This document shows positions 1 to 8,764 of a stretch of 64,000 nt of DNA, piece by piece. The notes beneath the pieces were generated by a model. The model did not search any database, was not told the origin of the DNA, and worked only from the letters and a program-made list of their open reading frames with translations. Positions within the stretch are counted from its first letter, which is position 1. Each line of letters opens with the position of its first letter. This DNA is from Prevotella sp. (GTDB lineage Bacteria > Bacteroidota > Bacteroidia > Bacteroidales > Bacteroidaceae), in contig JAFYYV010000001.1 in the NCBI GenBank assembly GCA_017557405.1, positions 1-64,000 on the forward strand, written 5' to 3'. The position numbers were made by a program, and so were the translations under genes.

Positions 1-14
1 AGCAAATTATCCCC

Positions 15-186
15 AACAGTCACAGAATCACAGTCACAGTTCAAAAATAATGTCACATTCCATGTCAACATCCGCTTCTAAACATTCATAACTAATTAAT
101 AATCAATTAATTATATATATAATAAGATATAATAAGAAGAAACGGATGTGGGTTTTAAACTAACTGTGACTCTGTGACTGTGACTG
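15..186. repeat. Long-hairpin MITE-like element 1
   Basis: The outer arms (15-42 and 162-186) are built from CACAGT-type words and are inverted: 21 of 25 positions match when the right arm is reverse-complemented. A second inverted pair lies inside (ACATCCGCTTCT near 69-80 against AGAAGAAACGGATGT at 135-149), around an AT-rich near-palindromic core of TTAATTAAT and TATATA words. The whole would fold into one long hairpin. There is no coding capacity and no transposase nearby. A second element with the same design lies at 18491-18628. Classification as a miniature element is inference from structure. Confidence 0.6.
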
Positions 187-705
187 CGAAGGGTGTCAGC
201 AATCATATAATAGTCTAAGAATCAATGAATTACATAATTTTGACAACAAGGCTCTAGCATCATTTTACCTATTACAGACACAGAAACCGGCCATTTTTTC
301 CTCTAAAAGGCCTCAAAAAACGTGCTTGAGACGCTTGTTTCAAAGCTTTCCCTACCAATTTAGCATATTTTAATGTTTGTGAAATTCAACATTCTGACCT
401 CATTTGGAAGGCATTTTGTGCTCAAATGGCAGTCTCGTAGCAGAAAATGGAGATAACAATTGCCATTTTTCACTACTAATTGGAACAATTGTGAGACTAT
501 TTTGTAACCATAATGTAACGAAAATGTTGGTAAATAGCACCTCCCAAGCCTAAACGCTTGTTTTGTAAAGAAAATTATAGATTTTGGTGCCACGAGAAGG
601 CCAACGTTTTGAAAAAATTCTTCCTCGTGGGCAAATATGCGAGTTTTGAGCGTTTTCGGAAATCATTGGGAATCAACGACTTCTGTTTTCTTTACATTTT
701 ATAGC
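187..705. other. Non-coding stretch, no recognisable gene
   Basis: I see no convincing gene. The only long open frame (360-593, minus strand, 77 residues) lacks a start context, a recognisable domain and neighbours. An imperfect inverted repeat, with arms at 588-599 (TGCCACGAGAAG) and 621-633 (TTCCTCGTGGGCA), could form a hairpin. It may be a terminator or remnant from a gene to the left of the window. Confidence 0.5.
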
Positions 706-837
706 GTTGTCAGAGCTATGCAATGAGGTGGTCAAAGCTATGGAATGAGCTTGTCATAGCTATGCTTTGAGGGCGTCAGATGCCACATGTAAGCGTGTCA
801 AAGCATAACTATGAGCGTCTTAGATGCCACATGTGAC
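706..837. repeat. 22-bp-period array, six units (intergenic)
   Basis: Six consecutive units of exactly 22 bp start at 706, 728, 750, 772, 794 and 816. Each has three variable bases, then a core such as GTCAAAGCTATGGAATGAG. Units 4 and 6 share a variant core containing AGATGCCACATGT. There are no unique spacers, so it is not a CRISPR. Arrays of the same period and related core occur at 18367-18454 and 45111-45198. Confidence 0.85.
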
Positions 838-980
838 AATTTCGGATGTGGAAAATGAGGAAATTGGAGCAGAAAAGTCGTTTTCTTACTCCATTTTCTT
901 TTCTAGATTGAACGAAAAAGTTGACAGTTTTTTGTAAATAAAAATACTTATATTTTATCATTCTGCTGCCAACCTACGCT

Positions 981-1062
981 CGTAATTTTGACTTCGCCGA
1001 AGGTAATCGTAATTTTAACTTCGTTGAAAATTAATCGTAACTTTGGCTACGCCGAACGTAGG
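981..1062. repeat. Three tandem copies of a 27-28-bp unit
   Basis: Units at 981-1007, 1008-1035 and 1036-1062 each begin CGTAA(T/C)TTT and contain a (T/G)GCTACGCCGAA- or ACTTCGCCGAA-like segment; the middle copy is the most diverged. The sequence is unrelated to the 22-bp array nearby. Function unknown. Confidence 0.7.
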
Positions 1063-1149
1063 AGGCACCTCGGAACCAACGGTCATCGGCCACGTAGTGG
1101 GAAAGATAAATGAGGAATAATACTTATTCCTTGTTTATTCTCCCTCCCC

Positions 1150-1173
1150 CACCTTCTAAGCGAGCTTAAGGTG
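1150..1173. other. Stable hairpin upstream of the HAD gene
   Basis: CACCTT (1150-1155) pairs with AAGGTG (1168-1173), and AAGC pairs with GCTT inside the loop. Flanking CCCT/AGGG can extend the stem with a bulge. It lies about 30 bp before the predicted HAD promoter and is followed by an A-rich run, so it could end transcription entering from the left. Role not certain. Confidence 0.45.
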
Positions 1174-1202
1174 AGGGCGAAAGAATAAAAAAACAAAATA
1201 AA

Positions 1203-1234
1203 TTTGGCATTTCTCTCGGTTTTCACTACCTTTG
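1203..1234 (+). promoter_or_regulatory. Bacteroidetes-type promoter for the HAD operon
   Basis: TTTG at 1203-1206 and TACCTTTG at 1227-1234 are 20 nt apart, an exact match to the Bacteroidetes sigma-ABfr pattern. Transcription would begin around 1240, only a few bases before the ATG at 1243, so the message would be nearly leaderless. Confidence 0.7.
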
Positions 1235-1242
1235 TCACAACT

Positions 1243-1860
1243 ATGAGTTATAAGAACATCATTTTCGACCTGGGGGGCGTGCTGGTGGGGCTGGATGGAC
1301 AGCGTTGCATCGAGGCTTTCATGCGCATTGGATGCCCTGAGGTGGCACGATATGTGGAGCTGCACCTGACGGAGGACTTGTTCTTCGACATTGAGCTGGG
1401 CAACATCTCCACGCATGAGTTTTGCGACGAGGTGCGCCGCATGAGTGGGTGCACGGCGGACGATGACGCGATTGTGAGTGCATGGAACGCCCTGCTCACG
1501 ACGATTCCCGACCACAAGAAGAAGCTGCTGCTCGACCTGCGGGAACAGGGAAAGAGGCTCTTCCTATTGAGCAATACGAACGACATGCACTGGACGTACA
1601 CGGTGGAGGAGCTGCTGCCAATGGGTCCGTGGGGCGCAAGCGACTATTTTGAGCAGACGTTTGTATCCTACGAGATGCATCTGGCCAAGCCGTCGGAGGA
1701 CATTTTCCGCGAAGTGCTTCGCCAGGCAGGCATCAAAGCCAGTGAGACGCTCTTCATCGACGACAGCCGCGACAACATTGAAGCAGCACGTCGCTTGGGC
1801 ATTCACGGTTTTCTAGAGACCACAGGCGAAGAGTGGATGCGCGAAGTGGTAAGGATTTAG
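1243..1860 (+). CDS. HAD-superfamily phosphatase, YihX-like
   Basis: A 205-residue haloacid dehalogenase-like hydrolase of subclass IA. The nucleophile motif is FDLGG (Asp9), motif II is LLSNTND, the lysine motif is AKPSEDIF, and the metal-binding acidic pair is FIDDSRDN. The base usually two positions after the nucleophile is Gly, as in the YihX group where it is Asn or Gly; this hints at a sugar-phosphate or nucleotide phosphatase, but the substrate cannot be read from sequence. A TTG at 1204 is in frame but lies inside the predicted promoter, so the ATG at 1243 is preferred. The stop is 15 bp before ribF, so the two are probably co-transcribed. Confidence 0.85.
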   Translation: MSYKNIIFDLGGVLVGLDGQRCIEAFMRIGCPEVARYVELHLTEDLFFDIELGNISTHEFCDEVRRMSGCTADDDAIVSAWNALLTTIPDHKKKLLLDLREQGKRLFLLSNTNDMHWTYTVEELLPMGPWGASDYFEQTFVSYEMHLAKPSEDIFREVLRQAGIKASETLFIDDSRDNIEAARRLGIHGFLETTGEEWMREVVRI

Positions 1861-1875
1861 GAATAGGAAACGACA

Positions 1876-2838
1876 TTGAAGACGACAGACAACATACAGG
1901 GGCCGTGTGTGGCCACGATAGGCTTCTTCGACGGTGTGCATCGCGGCCATCAGTTCGTGCTCAGGCAAGTGGCTGACGAGGCTCGCGCAACAGGACGGGA
2001 GTCGGTAGTGGTAACGTTCGACCGCCATCCACGCGAGGTGTTGCGGGGCGATTCGCCAACCGATGTATCGGCCAGCGAATGCCGATTGCTCACTCCGCTC
2101 GACATGAAGCTTCAGTTGCTTCAAGCCTCGGGCGTCGACCGTTGTGTGGTGTTGCCTTTCAACAAGGAGTTGGCAGCACTATCGGCGCGTGACTTTATGG
2201 CCAACATCCTGCGCGACCGCCTTCATGCCGACGTGTTGGTCATCGGCTACGACAACCGCTTCGGGCATAATCGCGCTGAGGGCTTCGACGACTACGTGCT
2301 TCATGGTCGCGACTTGGGCATACAGGTGGTGAGAAGCCGCGAATGTGAGGTGCCGGAAAGTATGGCGGGGCTTCATGTCTGTTCGTCGACGATTCGTCAT
2401 CTGCTGAAGGAGGGCGACATCCGTCGGGCAAATTGGTGTCTGGGCCGTCGATACGAAATCAGGGGAATGGTCTCTCACGGTTATGCCGAAGGGCGCCGAT
2501 TGGGATTCCCAACGGCCAATCTGCAAGCCGAGAGCATCGGCCAGTTGATTCCCGCCACAGGCGTCTATGCCGTAGAGGTTAGTGTGGGAGAGGGTATCGG
2601 TGGTGAACGTTATGCAGGCATGCTCAACATAGGAACCCGCCCCACCTACGACGGTCATGCGCTGACATTGGAGACGCACATCTTCGGCTTCGACAAAGAC
2701 ATCTACGGGCAGCGGCTGACGCTGGATTTCGTAGACCGCATACGCGATGAGCGGCGCTTCGAGTCACCCGACGAGTTGCGCCTTCAGCTGGAGGCCGACA
2801 AATGCGCGGTGAAGGCGTTGCTGGAAAATAAGGAATAA
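1876..2838 (+). CDS. ribF: Bifunctional riboflavin kinase/FAD synthetase
   Basis: Converts riboflavin to FMN and then FAD in the cytoplasm. The N-terminal FAD synthetase half has the nucleotidyltransferase signature HRGH (residues 22-25) in GFFDGVHRGH and a later SSTIRHLLKEGDI motif. The C-terminal flavokinase half has the GFPTANL motif near residue 210. At 320 residues the length is normal for the family. The start appears to be TTG at 1876, since no ATG is placed correctly ahead of the conserved VATIGFFDGVH core. It lies between the HAD phosphatase and a CPBP protease at very short spacing, as part of a run of same-strand genes. Confidence 0.95.
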   Translation: MKTTDNIQGPCVATIGFFDGVHRGHQFVLRQVADEARATGRESVVVTFDRHPREVLRGDSPTDVSASECRLLTPLDMKLQLLQASGVDRCVVLPFNKELAALSARDFMANILRDRLHADVLVIGYDNRFGHNRAEGFDDYVLHGRDLGIQVVRSRECEVPESMAGLHVCSSTIRHLLKEGDIRRANWCLGRRYEIRGMVSHGYAEGRRLGFPTANLQAESIGQLIPATGVYAVEVSVGEGIGGERYAGMLNIGTRPTYDGHALTLETHIFGFDKDIYGQRLTLDFVDRIRDERRFESPDELRLQLEADKCAVKALLENKE

Positions 2839-2855
2839 AATAATGAAAGCCTAAA

Positions 2856-3689
2856 ATGAATAAAGTAGTGAAAGACATGCTGAACGCCATTTGGTATCTG
2901 GTGGTGTTCTTGTTGATTCAAGCCTTTGCGATGTTTATCGTGGGGACTATTTGGTATGTATCGCAGGGAAAAGACTTGCAAACAGCCGTTCAGACTGTTG
3001 GCAATGGGACAACCGATGGTTTGGTGGTTGTGTTGTGGACGATAGTCTCCAGCCTTCTGACCATCCTGATTTTCGCCCTTTGCCGTTGGTCGCCTTTCTC
3101 GCGCAGCTATCTGCGCACGCACCCCTGGCTGTCGTTGCTGTGGGTGGTATTGCTGGCTTGTGGCACCATCATCCCTTCGGAATGGCTGCTCGAACAACTG
3201 AACATACAGATGCCCGAGGGTACAGAGAAAATGTTCGAGGATATCATGGGACGTCCCGAAGGCTACATCGTGATAGGCATATTGGCTCCGATAGCCGAGG
3301 AAATGGTGTTTCGCGGCGCCATTCTGCGCTCGCTGCTCAAGGCTTTCAGTTCGCAGATGCATTGGCTGGCCATCATCCTCTCGGCCTTGCTGTTCGGTGT
3401 GGCTCATCTGAATTTGCCCCAAGGCTGTCACGCCTTCGTGATAGGTTTGTTGCTGGGTTGGCTTTACTATCGCACGAACTCCATCGTTCCGTGTGTGGTG
3501 TTCCACTGGGTGAACAATACGGTGGCCTACGTGATGTTCAACCTGCTGCCACAGGCGGGAGACGGCAAACTCATCGACCTCTTCCACGGAAACCATCGCA
3601 TGATGATGTACGCCATCGGCTTCTCGCTCTGCATACTGCTTCCGGCGCTCTTCCAGTTGGCATTGAGGCTGCGCAGACCTAAAGAATAA
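2856..3689 (+). CDS. CPBP-family intramembrane metalloprotease
   Basis: A 277-residue polytopic membrane protein of the CPBP (Abi/CAAX protease-related) family. The glutamate motif EEMVFRG (Glu148, Glu149, Arg153), the FxxxH motif FGVAH (His184) and the late histidine motif FHWVNN (His217) are all intact, so it should be an active intramembrane metalloprotease. About seven or eight hydrophobic segments can be counted. Substrates are unknown. In some bacteria relatives modify peptides or protect against bacteriocins, but no precursor peptide or immunity context is visible here. It follows ribF by 17 bp and precedes the esterase by 12 bp. Confidence 0.85.
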   Translation: MNKVVKDMLNAIWYLVVFLLIQAFAMFIVGTIWYVSQGKDLQTAVQTVGNGTTDGLVVVLWTIVSSLLTILIFALCRWSPFSRSYLRTHPWLSLLWVVLLACGTIIPSEWLLEQLNIQMPEGTEKMFEDIMGRPEGYIVIGILAPIAEEMVFRGAILRSLLKAFSSQMHWLAIILSALLFGVAHLNLPQGCHAFVIGLLLGWLYYRTNSIVPCVVFHWVNNTVAYVMFNLLPQAGDGKLIDLFHGNHRMMMYAIGFSLCILLPALFQLALRLRRPKE

Positions 3690-3701
3690 CCATTTGAAAC
3701 A

Positions 3702-5165
3702 ATGAGCGCCATGAAGATGAAAGCATTGATGACAGCCGCCCTGGTGGCTTTTGCGTTGAACGGACAGGCAAAAGTGAGACTGCCCCACATCCTGGGCGAC
3801 AACATGGTCGTGCAGCAAAACACGCAGGTGCGCCTGTGGGGTTGGGCGAAGGCTGGCAGCAAGGTCAACGTGAAGACCTCGTGGAGCGACGGCGTGGAGT
3901 CCACCAAGACGGGCAAAGACGGCCGCTGGATGGTGAAGGTGGCGACGCCCAAGGCCAGTTATGAACCGCTGAGCATCACCTTCGATGATGGCGATGGCGT
4001 GGTTGTTCTTCAGAATGTCCTCTCGGGTGAGGTGTGGGTTTGTGCCGGACAGTCGAACATGGAGATGCCCATGAAGGGCTTTGGCAACTGCCCTGTCGAA
4101 GGATACAACGAAGAGGTGATTGACGCCCGGCAGTATCGGGGCATCCACTACGTGAAGATTCCCAGCGAGATGAGGGTGGAGCCGCAAGAAGACGCGCTGT
4201 GCGAATGGAAGGAAAACAGTCCTGAGACGATTGGTGACGCTTCGGCAACGGGCTATTTCTTCGCCCAGATGGTGAACCGCGCGCTCGATGTACCTGTGGG
4301 GCTCATCATGGCCAACAAGGGCGGAAGTCGCGTGGAGAGTTGGCTGACGAAGGAGAATCTGGAGAAATACACCGACGAGCCGACGGACTCGGCTGGCATC
4401 GTGCGCTTCAAACCCGAATATGACTACTACCGCGCCCTGCTGTGGGGCAACGGTACGTTCAACCCCATCCTGAACTACACCATCAAGGGAATCCTCTATT
4501 ACCAAGGTTGTTCGAACGTGGGCGACCCTGGCAACCAATATTCGGAACGCATGAAGATATTGGTGGACCAATGGCGCAAACAGTTTGACTTGGGCGAGAT
4601 TCCGTTCTATTTCGTGGAAATCGCCCCATTCCACTATGACAACGTGAATGCCGACAACGCCTCACGGCTGCGCGAACAGCAGTATCGTGCCTCGACTATC
4701 ATCCCAAACAGCGGATTGGTGTGCACGAACGACCTTGTCTATCCTTACGAGAAGACGCAGATTCACCCCGCACAGAAACGTCAGGTGGGGCAACGGTTGG
4801 CTTATCTGGCGCTGAACAAGACCTACGGGATGACTACGGTGGGCTGTCTGAGTCCATCGTTCAAGGACATGAAGATTGTGGGCAACACGGTGGACATCCA
4901 TCTGAACAACGACTTGGGCGCCATTAACCGCTTCGAGGACATCCAAGGGTTTGAGTTGGCTGGCGAGGACCACGTTTTCCACCCCGCTCGGGCAGAGCAT
5001 TTCTGGCAGCCTGGTGGTGGCTATTGGGATGAGACGATACGAATCACGTCGCCCGATGTGAAACAACCTGTGGCAGTGCGCTATTGCTTCAAGAACTTCC
5101 AGATAGGAAACTTGAAGAATGCCGCTGGACTGCCGCTCTTCCCCTTTCGCACTGACAATTGGTAA
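3702..5165 (+). CDS. Secreted sialate O-acetylesterase
   Basis: A 487-residue SGNH-type esterase of the SASA family, which removes O-acetyl groups from sialic acids or other acetylated glycans. The first 24 residues form a signal peptide ending near NGQAK, so it acts in the periplasm or at the surface. The mature protein opens with the family's LPHILGDNMVVQQ segment. The catalytic serine is Ser118 in AGQSNME and the histidine is His355 in TQIHPAQK. Length is typical. No sialidase or sialic-acid transport genes occur in the window, so the true acetylated substrate is undetermined. Its position next to housekeeping genes does not help. Confidence 0.88.
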   Translation: MSAMKMKALMTAALVAFALNGQAKVRLPHILGDNMVVQQNTQVRLWGWAKAGSKVNVKTSWSDGVESTKTGKDGRWMVKVATPKASYEPLSITFDDGDGVVVLQNVLSGEVWVCAGQSNMEMPMKGFGNCPVEGYNEEVIDARQYRGIHYVKIPSEMRVEPQEDALCEWKENSPETIGDASATGYFFAQMVNRALDVPVGLIMANKGGSRVESWLTKENLEKYTDEPTDSAGIVRFKPEYDYYRALLWGNGTFNPILNYTIKGILYYQGCSNVGDPGNQYSERMKILVDQWRKQFDLGEIPFYFVEIAPFHYDNVNADNASRLREQQYRASTIIPNSGLVCTNDLVYPYEKTQIHPAQKRQVGQRLAYLALNKTYGMTTVGCLSPSFKDMKIVGNTVDIHLNNDLGAINRFEDIQGFELAGEDHVFHPARAEHFWQPGGGYWDETIRITSPDVKQPVAVRYCFKNFQIGNLKNAAGLPLFPFRTDNW

Positions 5166-5204
5166 GTATTGAAAACAAAAACATAAAATAAAAGAACTAA
5201 CAGT

Positions 5205-5744
5205 ATGAAGAAATTTTTATTCCTTATGGTAGTCCTGCTGATAGCTGCGATTGCCTTTATGACCCGCCCCGACAAACAGGCTCATAAGGAGGCCATGATG
5301 AAGGCCGTGAGAGAGTATGTGGACGAAGAAGCTGCCAACAAAGGTTTTGGCGACAATGGTCTGACCCGATTGGGCAAGAACATCGTGAACAAGGCCGTGG
5401 AAGCCGCCCTGAACAGCAAACTGAAGGTGGACGACTACTATCTGTTCAACATGACGCACGTGAAGATGGGCGACAAGCAGAAAACGCTCTCGCTGGGTCT
5501 TTTCGGCAAGGTCTTCACTTTCGACAAGGAAATGCTGCGCGATGCACTTGAAGACTCGGGTGCCACCGACTTCAAGGACGAATTGAAAAGTTCGTTGAAG
5601 GAGCAGAAGCGTGAAGCCAAACGATTGGAGAAAGAGCAACGCAAGGAGCAGAAACGACTGGAGAAAGAAGCAAAAAAGGCTGAGAAAGAGGCCAAGAAGG
5701 CCGAGAAGGAACGCCTGAAGAGGGAGAAGGAAAACGAGGAATAG
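5205..5744 (+). CDS. Small membrane-anchored protein with charged tail
   Basis: A 179-residue protein of unknown function. Residues 1-20 form one hydrophobic helix (MKKFLFLMVVLLIAAIAF) that is a membrane anchor or uncleaved signal. A globular part (about 25-125) resembles the DUF4359 type in length and in its KMGDKQKTLSLGLFG-like strand, a tentative match. The final 50 residues are almost wholly Lys, Glu, Arg and Ala in heptad-like order, predicting a single long charged helix or coiled coil. It is 39 bp after the esterase and 18 bp before the Nudix gene. Confidence 0.7.
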   Translation: MKKFLFLMVVLLIAAIAFMTRPDKQAHKEAMMKAVREYVDEEAANKGFGDNGLTRLGKNIVNKAVEAALNSKLKVDDYYLFNMTHVKMGDKQKTLSLGLFGKVFTFDKEMLRDALEDSGATDFKDELKSSLKEQKREAKRLEKEQRKEQKRLEKEAKKAEKEAKKAEKERLKREKENEE

Positions 5745-5762
5745 AACGGAATATATCTAGAA

Positions 5763-6296
5763 ATGAAGCATCCATTCGAGCGTTTTTTGTTCTGCCCCGA
5801 GTGCGGAAGTCGTGAGTTCGTGGTCAACAGCCCCAAAAGCAAACGTTGCGAGGCTTGTGGCTTCGAGCTGTTTATGAACGCGAGTGCGGCAAACGTGGCT
5901 TTCATCACTAACAAGCGAGGTGAATTGCTGGTCACACGGCGCAAGAAAGACCCCGCAAAAGGCACTCTCGACCTGCCAGGTGGCTTTGCCGACCCTGGTG
6001 AGACGGCTGAAGAGGGGGTGATGCGCGAGGTGATGGAGGAGATTGGCTTACGCGTGACGCGTGTACATTATCTCTTCAGCCTGCCCAACGAATACCTCTA
6101 TAGCGGATTGACCATTCCAACGCTCGACATGTTTTTCCGTTGCGAGGTGGCCGACACGTCGAACATTCGTGCGATGGACGATGTAGCCGAGTGCATGTGG
6201 ATGCCCTTTGATGAAATCAATCCTGCCGACTTCGGTCTGCAATCCATCAGCATGGGAGTGGCTCGTTTCATAGCGATGGAAGGGGGAAAAACTTAA
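5763..6296 (+). CDS. Nudix hydrolase with N-terminal zinc ribbon
   Basis: Hydrolyses a nucleoside diphosphate linked to another group. Residues 11-35 carry two Cys pairs, CPEC and CEAC, which form a zinc ribbon like that of NADH pyrophosphatase NudC but at the very N-terminus. The Nudix box begins at GGFADPGETAEEG and continues MREVMEEIGL, a full G-x5-E-x7-REUxEExGU match. The 177-residue size is that of short zinc-ribbon Nudix proteins rather than full NudC. Substrate unknown. It lies 84 bp ahead of topA, which has its own promoter. Confidence 0.85.
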   Translation: MKHPFERFLFCPECGSREFVVNSPKSKRCEACGFELFMNASAANVAFITNKRGELLVTRRKKDPAKGTLDLPGGFADPGETAEEGVMREVMEEIGLRVTRVHYLFSLPNEYLYSGLTIPTLDMFFRCEVADTSNIRAMDDVAECMWMPFDEINPADFGLQSISMGVARFIAMEGGKT

Positions 6297-6346
6297 AAAA
6301 AGTAAAAAGTTACATATATAATAAGGTGTAAGCAAAAGTTTTTCGT

Positions 6347-6354
6347 TACTTTTG
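6347..6354 (+). promoter_or_regulatory. Likely -7 element of the topA promoter
   Basis: TACTTTTG fits TAnnTTTG and is followed by GCGCCC. The expected -33 element is poor. It lies 27 bp before the topA ATG and after a short AT-rich gap, so topA need not depend on read-through. Confidence 0.5.
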
Positions 6355-6380
6355 CGCCCTAAAACATTTGTAACGTAAAG

Positions 6381-8741
6381 ATGACGGAACAGAAAACCAG
6401 CGCCAGTAGAGGCGAAAAGAAGAATTTAGTGATTGTAGAGAGTCCGGCCAAGGCCAAGACTATTGAGCGTTTCTTGGGCAAGGACTACAAAGTGATGTCG
6501 AGCTATGGACACATTCGTGATTTGAAGAAGAAGGAGATCAGCATCGACATGAATACGCTGGAACCCGACTATGAGATTCCAGAAGAGAAGAAAAAATTGG
6601 TTGCCGAGTTGAAGTCGCAGGCGAAGAAAGCCCAGAAGGTGTGGCTGGCTTCCGATGAAGACCGTGAAGGAGAGGCTATCTCGTGGCATCTATGTGAAGT
6701 ATTGGGATTGGACGAAGAGAACACCAATCGTATCGTGTTCCACGAGATTACGAAGCCCGCCATTCTCGAGGCCATCGAGCATCCGCGCCACTTGGACATG
6801 AATCTGGTGAACGCCCAGCAGGCTCGCCGTGTGCTCGACCGCATTGTAGGCTTCAAACTCTCGCCCGTGCTGTGGCGCAAGGTGAAACCCGCCCTCTCGG
6901 CAGGACGTGTGCAGAGCGTGGCCGTCAGACTCATTGTTGAGCGCGAACGCGAGATTCAGGAGTTCAACAGCGAACCTTATTTCCGCGTGAATGCCATCTT
7001 CGGCCTGACGAACACCGACGGGTCGCAAAGTGAGGTGAAGGCCGAACTCGACACCCGATTCAAGACTCACGACGAAGCAGTGGCTTTCCTCGAACTGTGC
7101 AAGGATGCGAAATTCACGGTGTCGGCTGTGCAGAAGAAGCCTCTGAAGCGTGTTCCTGCTCCGCCTTTCACCACCTCTACACTGCAGCAAGAGGCTGCCC
7201 GCAAACTCGGCTTCACGGTGAGCCAGACGATGATGGTGGCGCAGCATCTTTACGAAAGCGGACGCATCACCTACATGCGTACCGACTCGGTGAACCTTTC
7301 GGGGTTGTGCATCGGAGCCAGCAAGGCCGAGATCGTGAAACTCTATGGCGAACAATATAGCAAGGTGCGCCAGTATCATACGAGTTCAAAGGGCGCGCAA
7401 GAGGCTCACGAGGCCATCCGTCCCACCTACATGGATCAGACGGAGATTGAAGGCTCGGCCCAGGAACGTCGTCTTTACGACCTCATCTGGAAGCGCACGG
7501 CAGCCTCTCAGATGGCTGATGCCAAGATTGAGAAGACCATCGTGAACATCAAAATTGATGGCGAGGCGATGAAGAAGGCTCCGAAGCTGATGCGCGACTC
7601 CATGTTCGTAGCTCAAGGCGAAGTGGTGACATTCGACGGCTTCTTGAAGGTCTATCGTGAATCCATCGACGACGAGGACAACGGACAAGAGGAGATGCAG
7701 CACTTGCTGCCTGCCATCAGCGAGGGTAGCGAGCTTGAACGCCGCGAGATCAACGCAATGGAGCGCTTCAGCCAAGGTCCCATCCGCTACACGGAGGCCA
7801 GTCTGGTTCATAAGTTGGAGGAGCTGGGCATCGGACGTCCATCAACCTACGCGCCCACGATTTCTACCATCCAGCAGCGCGAATACGTACACAAGGGCGA
7901 CAAGAAGGGTGAAGAGCGCTCGTTCACCATCGATACGCTGAAAGGCAATCGTGTGACGACACGCAACAAGAAGGAAGTGGCTGGCAGCGAGAAAGGAAAA
8001 TTGCTGCCTACAGATATCGGAATCGTGGTGAACGACTTCCTGATGGACAATTTCCCCGACATCATGGACTATAATTTCACTGCCAACGTGGAAGAGAAGT
8101 TCGACCAAATTGCTGAGGGAAAGACCGAATGGATCAAGGTTCTTAAAAGCTTCGACAAGAAGTTCGAGCCTGTGGTGGAGAAGGTGATCAACGCCCGTTC
8201 GGAGCACAAGGCTGGTGAACGCGAACTTGGCATAGACCCCAAGAGTGGCAAGCCTGTGTTTGTGAAGATTGGTCGTTTCGGTCCTGTGGTGCAGATTGGT
8301 TCTGCCGACGACAAGGAAAAACCTCGTTTCGCTCAACTGCCTGCTGAGATGAGCATGGAGAACATCACGCTCGAAGAGGCGTTGGAACTGTTCAAACTGC
8401 CGCGCGTGGTGGGTGAATACGAAGGCGATGAGGTCGTAATTGGCACAGGTCGTTTCGGTCCCTACGTGATGCATCAGAAGAAATACGTGTCGTTGCCTAA
8501 GGATGAAGATCCGCTGGCTGTGACTTTGGAAACCGCCATCGCTCTCATCGAAGAGAAGCGTCAGCAGGAGCAGAAACGCCATCTGAAGATTTTCGACGAA
8601 GATCCGAAACTGGAGATTCTCAACGGTCGCTATGGTCCCTACATCGTCTATGACGGCAAAAACTATCGCATGCCGAAAACCATGCATGCAAAAGCAACCG
8701 AGCTGACCTACGAGCAGTGCATGGAGATTGTCAAGAAATAG
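6381..8741 (+). CDS. topA: DNA topoisomerase I
   Basis: Type IA topoisomerase that relaxes negative supercoils. The TOPRIM domain opens at NLVIVESPAKAKTIE (Glu20), and the acidic triad is Asp92, Asp94 and Glu96 in SDEDREGE. The active-site tyrosine is Tyr298 in GRITYMRTDS. After about residue 600 there are TopA C-terminal repeats of the form GRFGPVVQIG, GRFGPYVMHQKKYVSL and GRYGPYIVYDGKNYRM in place of Cys4 zinc fingers, as is usual in Bacteroidetes. Length 786 is normal. It is followed at 23 bp by aroK and heads the topA-aroK-(CotH)-speA-argB run. Confidence 0.96.
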   Translation: MTEQKTSASRGEKKNLVIVESPAKAKTIERFLGKDYKVMSSYGHIRDLKKKEISIDMNTLEPDYEIPEEKKKLVAELKSQAKKAQKVWLASDEDREGEAISWHLCEVLGLDEENTNRIVFHEITKPAILEAIEHPRHLDMNLVNAQQARRVLDRIVGFKLSPVLWRKVKPALSAGRVQSVAVRLIVEREREIQEFNSEPYFRVNAIFGLTNTDGSQSEVKAELDTRFKTHDEAVAFLELCKDAKFTVSAVQKKPLKRVPAPPFTTSTLQQEAARKLGFTVSQTMMVAQHLYESGRITYMRTDSVNLSGLCIGASKAEIVKLYGEQYSKVRQYHTSSKGAQEAHEAIRPTYMDQTEIEGSAQERRLYDLIWKRTAASQMADAKIEKTIVNIKIDGEAMKKAPKLMRDSMFVAQGEVVTFDGFLKVYRESIDDEDNGQEEMQHLLPAISEGSELERREINAMERFSQGPIRYTEASLVHKLEELGIGRPSTYAPTISTIQQREYVHKGDKKGEERSFTIDTLKGNRVTTRNKKEVAGSEKGKLLPTDIGIVVNDFLMDNFPDIMDYNFTANVEEKFDQIAEGKTEWIKVLKSFDKKFEPVVEKVINARSEHKAGERELGIDPKSGKPVFVKIGRFGPVVQIGSADDKEKPRFAQLPAEMSMENITLEEALELFKLPRVVGEYEGDEVVIGTGRFGPYVMHQKKYVSLPKDEDPLAVTLETAIALIEEKRQQEQKRHLKIFDEDPKLEILNGRYGPYIVYDGKNYRMPKTMHAKATELTYEQCMEIVKK

Positions 8742-8764
8742 TAGCTACACGCGCATAATCCCTT

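Noticed and set aside
360-593. A 77-residue open frame on the minus strand in the left non-coding stretch
   Set aside because: No recognisable domain, start context or neighbouring gene; probably chance.
706-837. CRISPR array
   Set aside because: The units follow each other without unique spacers and drift in sequence; no cas genes are present.
2784-4634. A 616-residue open frame on the minus strand opposite ribF, the CPBP protease and the esterase
   Set aside because: It has no signal or domain and its composition is His/Arg-rich, as expected from reading the opposite strand of genes with strong codon bias; the plus-strand genes are certain.
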